Of a stretch of 64,000 nt of DNA, positions 61,232 through 64,000 are shown one piece after another. Within the stretch, counting starts at the first letter, position 1; each line of letters starts with the position of its first letter. The notes under the pieces were generated by a model. That model was not told the DNA's origin, did no database searches, and saw only the letters and a program-made list of their open reading frames with translations. The stretch is from assembly GCF_000011645.1 (NCBI RefSeq), contig NC_006270.3, positions 1,051,501-1,115,500 of the forward strand, read 5' to 3'. Position numbers and translations under genes: made by a program. The DNA comes from Bacillus licheniformis DSM 13 = ATCC 14580 (lineage in GTDB: Bacteria > Bacillota > Bacilli > Bacillales > Bacillaceae).

Positions 61232-62230
61232 TTGATATATATGAAACGTTTTGCACCGCTCATTTTTGTTTTTCTTTTGCTTGCGAGTTTTGCGCTTTCT
61301 GTTTCAATCGGTTCGTCAATGATTGCACTGTCCGATATTTGGGCGGCTGTTTTTGCGTACGACGGTTCAAAATTGCACGCGATTATTCAGTCCATCCGAA
61401 TTCCGCGCGCATTGACCGCCGCATTAATCGGCGCGAATCTAGGGGCTGCGGGCGCGCTGATGCAGGCGGTGACAAGAAATGCGCTCGCATCTCCGAGCAT
61501 CTTCGGAATCAATGCAGGGGCCTCGCTTGCTGTCGTATGTTTGACGGTGATGTTTCCTGCGCTTGCAGCTCCCCAGACAGCGATGGGAGCCGCATTTGCC
61601 GGCGGTGCAGCGGCCGCGCTGATCGTGTACGCGGTTGCCTCAGTATTCAGCGAACATGACAGGGATATCAGCTTTGCCTTGATTGGCGTTGTCATTCAGG
61701 CGATTCTTGCTTCGATGACGCAAATGCTGCTTATCTTTCATGAAGAGTCGACGGAAACGCTATTGTTTTGGCTTTCCGGTTCTTTAGCGGGGAGCTCATG
61801 GGATAAGCTTCATTTATTGGTTCCGGTGAGCATTGCGGGTTTGTTGACGGCTTTGGCCTTAGGGAGGGCGGCTTCCGTCATGAGTCTCGGAGATGAAGTT
61901 TCTCATGGGCTGGGACAAAAAGTATGGCTCAGCAGATTGCTAATCGCCTTCACTGTTGTCGCATTGGCGGGAGTGTCCGTTTCCGCCGCCGGTCCGATTG
62001 GTTTCATCGGTTTGATGGTTCCTCATATGATCCGGTATCTCATCGGTGCTGACTACCGGGCGGTGATTCCGTATTCGGCATTGCTTGGAGCCGTTCTTTT
62101 GCTGTTTGCCGATATTTTGTCCCGCTTTGTCTATTTTCCGTACCAAACGCCTGTCGGAGTTGTCACGGCAATGATTGGGACGCCGTTTTTTATCTATTTG
62201 GCGAGAAGACGGAAAAAGGGGGCGGCATAA
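61232..62230 (+). CDS. FecCD-family siderophore permease 1
   Basis: 332-residue permease with nine or ten helices. Family segments RIPRALTAALIGANLGAAGALMQAVTRNALASPSIFGINAGAS and GPIGFIGLMVPHMIR. Resembles B. subtilis YfiZ. TTG start at 61232, AAAGGAGTG 8 nt upstream. Overlaps the next permease at TAATG. Confidence 0.9.
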   Translation: MIYMKRFAPLIFVFLLLASFALSVSIGSSMIALSDIWAAVFAYDGSKLHAIIQSIRIPRALTAALIGANLGAAGALMQAVTRNALASPSIFGINAGASLAVVCLTVMFPALAAPQTAMGAAFAGGAAAALIVYAVASVFSEHDRDISFALIGVVIQAILASMTQMLLIFHEESTETLLFWLSGSLAGSSWDKLHLLVPVSIAGLLTALALGRAASVMSLGDEVSHGLGQKVWLSRLLIAFTVVALAGVSVSAAGPIGFIGLMVPHMIRYLIGADYRAVIPYSALLGAVLLLFADILSRFVYFPYQTPVGVVTAMIGTPFFIYLARRRKKGAA

Positions 62231-63258
62231 TGAACAATCCGGCAAGAAAGACGAAAAGGCGGCGCGGACAATCGGCGGTTGTTCTCTGTGCGCTATTCGC
62301 CTGTTTGTTTGTGCTCATTGTACTCAATTTGGCGATCGGCGATGAAAACATCGGACTGTGGGACGTATTGAAATCGCTGGCAGGACAAGGCGATGCGGGA
62401 GTCCGCTTTTTGGTGATGGAATTTCGAATGCCGCGAATCCTCCTCGCTGTGCTTGCCGGAGGGGCGCTTTCGATCGCGGGTGTAGTCGCTCAATTTCTGA
62501 TGAAAAATCCGCTGGCCGCCCCTGACACGCTTGGGATTACAGGAGGAGCGGGATTGGGCGCTGTGATCGTTACGGTCTTGTTTTCACAGCAAAGTCCGCT
62601 TCTGCTGACAGGCGCCGCCTTTTCAGGAAGCGTTTTAGCTGCGATCCTCGTCTATTTATTGGCTTATCGAAATGGGATCTCTCCTGTGCGGCTGGCTCTT
62701 GTCGGGATAGCGGTCAATGCTTTCTGCCATTCGGGCATTCAGCTGTTAATCTCAAGGGGGAGCCCGAATGTCAACAGCGCATTAATTTGGCTGAACGGAA
62801 GTCTGTGGGGAAGAGGCTGGCAGGATGTATTGCCTCTTTTCATATGGTGCTGTCTGGTGATTCCTCCGATATGGCTTGCGGCAAAACCGCTCGATATCAT
62901 CAAATCAGGGGACGGGATTGCCGTCGGCCTCGGCATCCGGCTTGAAAGAACAAGGTTTCTGCTGCTTGCCGGTGCGGTTTTGCTGACAGCTGCTGCTGTG
63001 ACCGCTGTGGGAACGATCGGTTTTATCGGGCTGATGGCGCCTCATATCGCAAGAAAGCTCGCAGGGGCTGAAACGAAGATCTTGATTCCCGTTGCAGCTC
63101 TCGTCGGCGGCATCGTCCTTTTGATAGCCGATGCCGCCGGAAGAGGTCTTGTTCCGCCGCTTGAAATACCGGCCGGATTGATCGCAGCCGTTATCGGCGG
63201 GCCGTATTTTATCTATTTGCTGCGCCGCGAAGAACATAAAAAAAGACGGCATGCTTGA
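62230..63258 (+). CDS. FecCD-family siderophore permease 2
   Basis: 342-residue permease, partner of the previous one. Segments EFRMPRILLAVLAGGALSIAG, KNPLAAPDTLGITGGAGLG and GTIGFIGLMAPHIARKL. Resembles YfhA. No ATPase gene follows, so energy must come from an ATPase encoded elsewhere, as YusV does in B. subtilis. Confidence 0.9.
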   Translation: MNNPARKTKRRRGQSAVVLCALFACLFVLIVLNLAIGDENIGLWDVLKSLAGQGDAGVRFLVMEFRMPRILLAVLAGGALSIAGVVAQFLMKNPLAAPDTLGITGGAGLGAVIVTVLFSQQSPLLLTGAAFSGSVLAAILVYLLAYRNGISPVRLALVGIAVNAFCHSGIQLLISRGSPNVNSALIWLNGSLWGRGWQDVLPLFIWCCLVIPPIWLAAKPLDIIKSGDGIAVGLGIRLERTRFLLLAGAVLLTAAAVTAVGTIGFIGLMAPHIARKLAGAETKILIPVAALVGGIVLLIADAAGRGLVPPLEIPAGLIAAVIGGPYFIYLLRREEHKKRRHA

Positions 63259-63272
63259 TGCCGTCTTTTTTT
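63237..63272. terminator. bidirectional terminator of the siderophore operon and yhfR
   Basis: A7-GACGGCAT pairs with ATGCCGTC-T7, 5-nt loop, containing the permease stop. Confidence 0.93.
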
Positions 63273-63843
63273 AATCTGACAAATGGTGTGAAAGGTTGTA
63301 ATCCTTCACATGCCATTTATTTTCATGAAATTTGATGTTGCTTAGGCAGGCATTGACGAGCTTCGTGTTTTCCAGGTTGATGTCGCCGTTTGAGATTTTT
63401 GACAGAAGCGCGTGTATCGCGGCTCCGTGTGCGACGATCAGCACTTTTTTGTCCGGATACCGCTCACTGACCTTTTGAACGCCGGCCATCAGCCGTTCGG
63501 CAAGCGCTTCTTTTGATTCCTGATTCGGATATTCTTTATCAGGATAGAGCCTCATTCTTTCTTCGAATGGCATTCCTTCTGCATCTCCGTAATTCCTCTC
63601 GATGAAATCCTCCATTTCGATGATTTCAAGTCCGAGGTATTGATTGATGATTTCAGCGGTTTCTTTCGCTCTTCTTAAAGGGCTTGTAATGATGACGTCC
63701 CAGTCGGACCCTTTCAAAAACGCCCCGGTTTCTTTTGCTTGTTTTTTACCGGTTTCATTTAAAGGGATATCTGTTCTTCCCTGCAGTTTTCCTAAAGCAT
63801 TCCAGTCCGTCTCGCCGTGCCGGATCAAACAAATCGCAGTCAT
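63271..63843 (-). CDS. yhfR: histidine phosphatase (phosphoglycerate-mutase-like) YhfR
   Basis: 190-residue histidine phosphatase. Catalytic LIRHGETDWN at 6-15 (His8), TSPLRRAKETAEI near 55-66, second His in VAHGAAIHALL near 138. Broad phosphatase rather than true mutase is likely. AAAGGAG 9 nt before ATG. Follows yhfQ in B. subtilis too. Confidence 0.9.
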   Translation of the reverse strand: MTAICLIRHGETDWNALGKLQGRTDIPLNETGKKQAKETGAFLKGSDWDVIITSPLRRAKETAEIINQYLGLEIIEMEDFIERNYGDAEGMPFEERMRLYPDKEYPNQESKEALAERLMAGVQKVSERYPDKKVLIVAHGAAIHALLSKISNGDINLENTKLVNACLSNIKFHENKWHVKDYNLSHHLSD

Positions 63844-64000
63844 GCTAAAAGTCTCCTTTCGAACTTGGGGTGCGCATTTTCGGTGATATGGCCATTATAC
63901 TAAATTTAAAAAACGGAACCACGAAATATGACTGGCACCGAACAACATTTACATGATTTTTTCAAACAGGCTGTGCCGATTCTGCTGTTTTTTCGATCAC
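63844..64000. other. window end, no supportable gene
   Basis: The yhfR upstream region. A minus-strand frame open at 64000 closes within about 40 nt and could be the tail of a gene starting beyond the window, but this cannot be judged. Confidence 0.3.

Overview
The window is a stretch of chromosome from a Bacillus of the B. licheniformis group. The clearest marker is the minus-strand gene at 57615-58754, whose product is the secreted protease subtilisin Carlsberg. Gene order otherwise follows the B. subtilis yhe-yha-ecs-yhf region closely. The window carries many spore genes, sigma-A type promoters, and frequent GTG or TTG starts behind strong Shine-Dalgarno sites. I see no prophage, insertion sequence, CRISPR array, rRNA or tRNA.

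Layout. 1-10.2 kb: the 3' part of the yheH ABC exporter, yheG, a possible small gene in the yheF position, sspB, a zinc-ribbon gene, the pair yxkF-msmX (which sits elsewhere in B. subtilis 168), yheE, the ATP-grasp spore-coat genes yheD-yheC, yheB and yheA. 10.2-10.6 kb: no protein gene, but a complete promoter-to-terminator unit predicting a highly structured RNA of about 240 nt. This is the most novel element I found. 10.6-25.3 kb: yhaX, hemZ, yhaR, a Rap phosphatase with its Phr peptide, yhzD, yhaQP, yhaONM, yhaL, prsA and two tiny YjcZ/SscA-type spore peptides. 25.3-37.3 kb: two membrane genes, yhaI, scoC (hpr), yhaH, trpP, serC, hit, ecsABC, yhaA, yhfA and hmoB. 37.3-48.4 kb: pbpF, hemEHY, yhgD-yhgE, fabHB and yhfE. 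48.4-57.6 kb: a Tyr/Asp/Lys/His-rich coat-like protein, gltT, yhfH, yhfI, lplJ, lcfB, yhfM, an XRE-cupin regulator with azlCD, and yhfN. 57.6-64 kb: aprE, an EamA exporter, a Fur-controlled siderophore uptake operon and yhfR.

How the parts work together. Secretion and its control are concentrated here: aprE, its repressor gene scoC, the extracytoplasmic foldase prsA, the ecs operon that affects exoprotein production, and a Rap-Phr quorum module. hemZ, hemE, hemH and hemY supply haem synthesis and hmoB haem breakdown, next to a Fur-boxed iron-siderophore importer that lacks its own ATPase. Lipid genes carry recognisable operators: a FapR site at fabHB and a FadR site at lcfB. msmX has a catabolite-response element in its leader, and trpP has a plausible TRAP-binding leader.

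Differences from the B. subtilis arrangement, recalled from memory rather than searched: msmX-yxkF moved into the sspB-yheE gap, the K+/H+ antiporter genes khtSTU absent between hemZ and yhaR, and rap-phr, xre-azlCD and the eamA gene added. The permeases of the siderophore system are joined to the binding protein rather than encoded elsewhere. Start codons were chosen from Shine-Dalgarno spacing and remembered homologue lengths, and several differ from the longest open frame.
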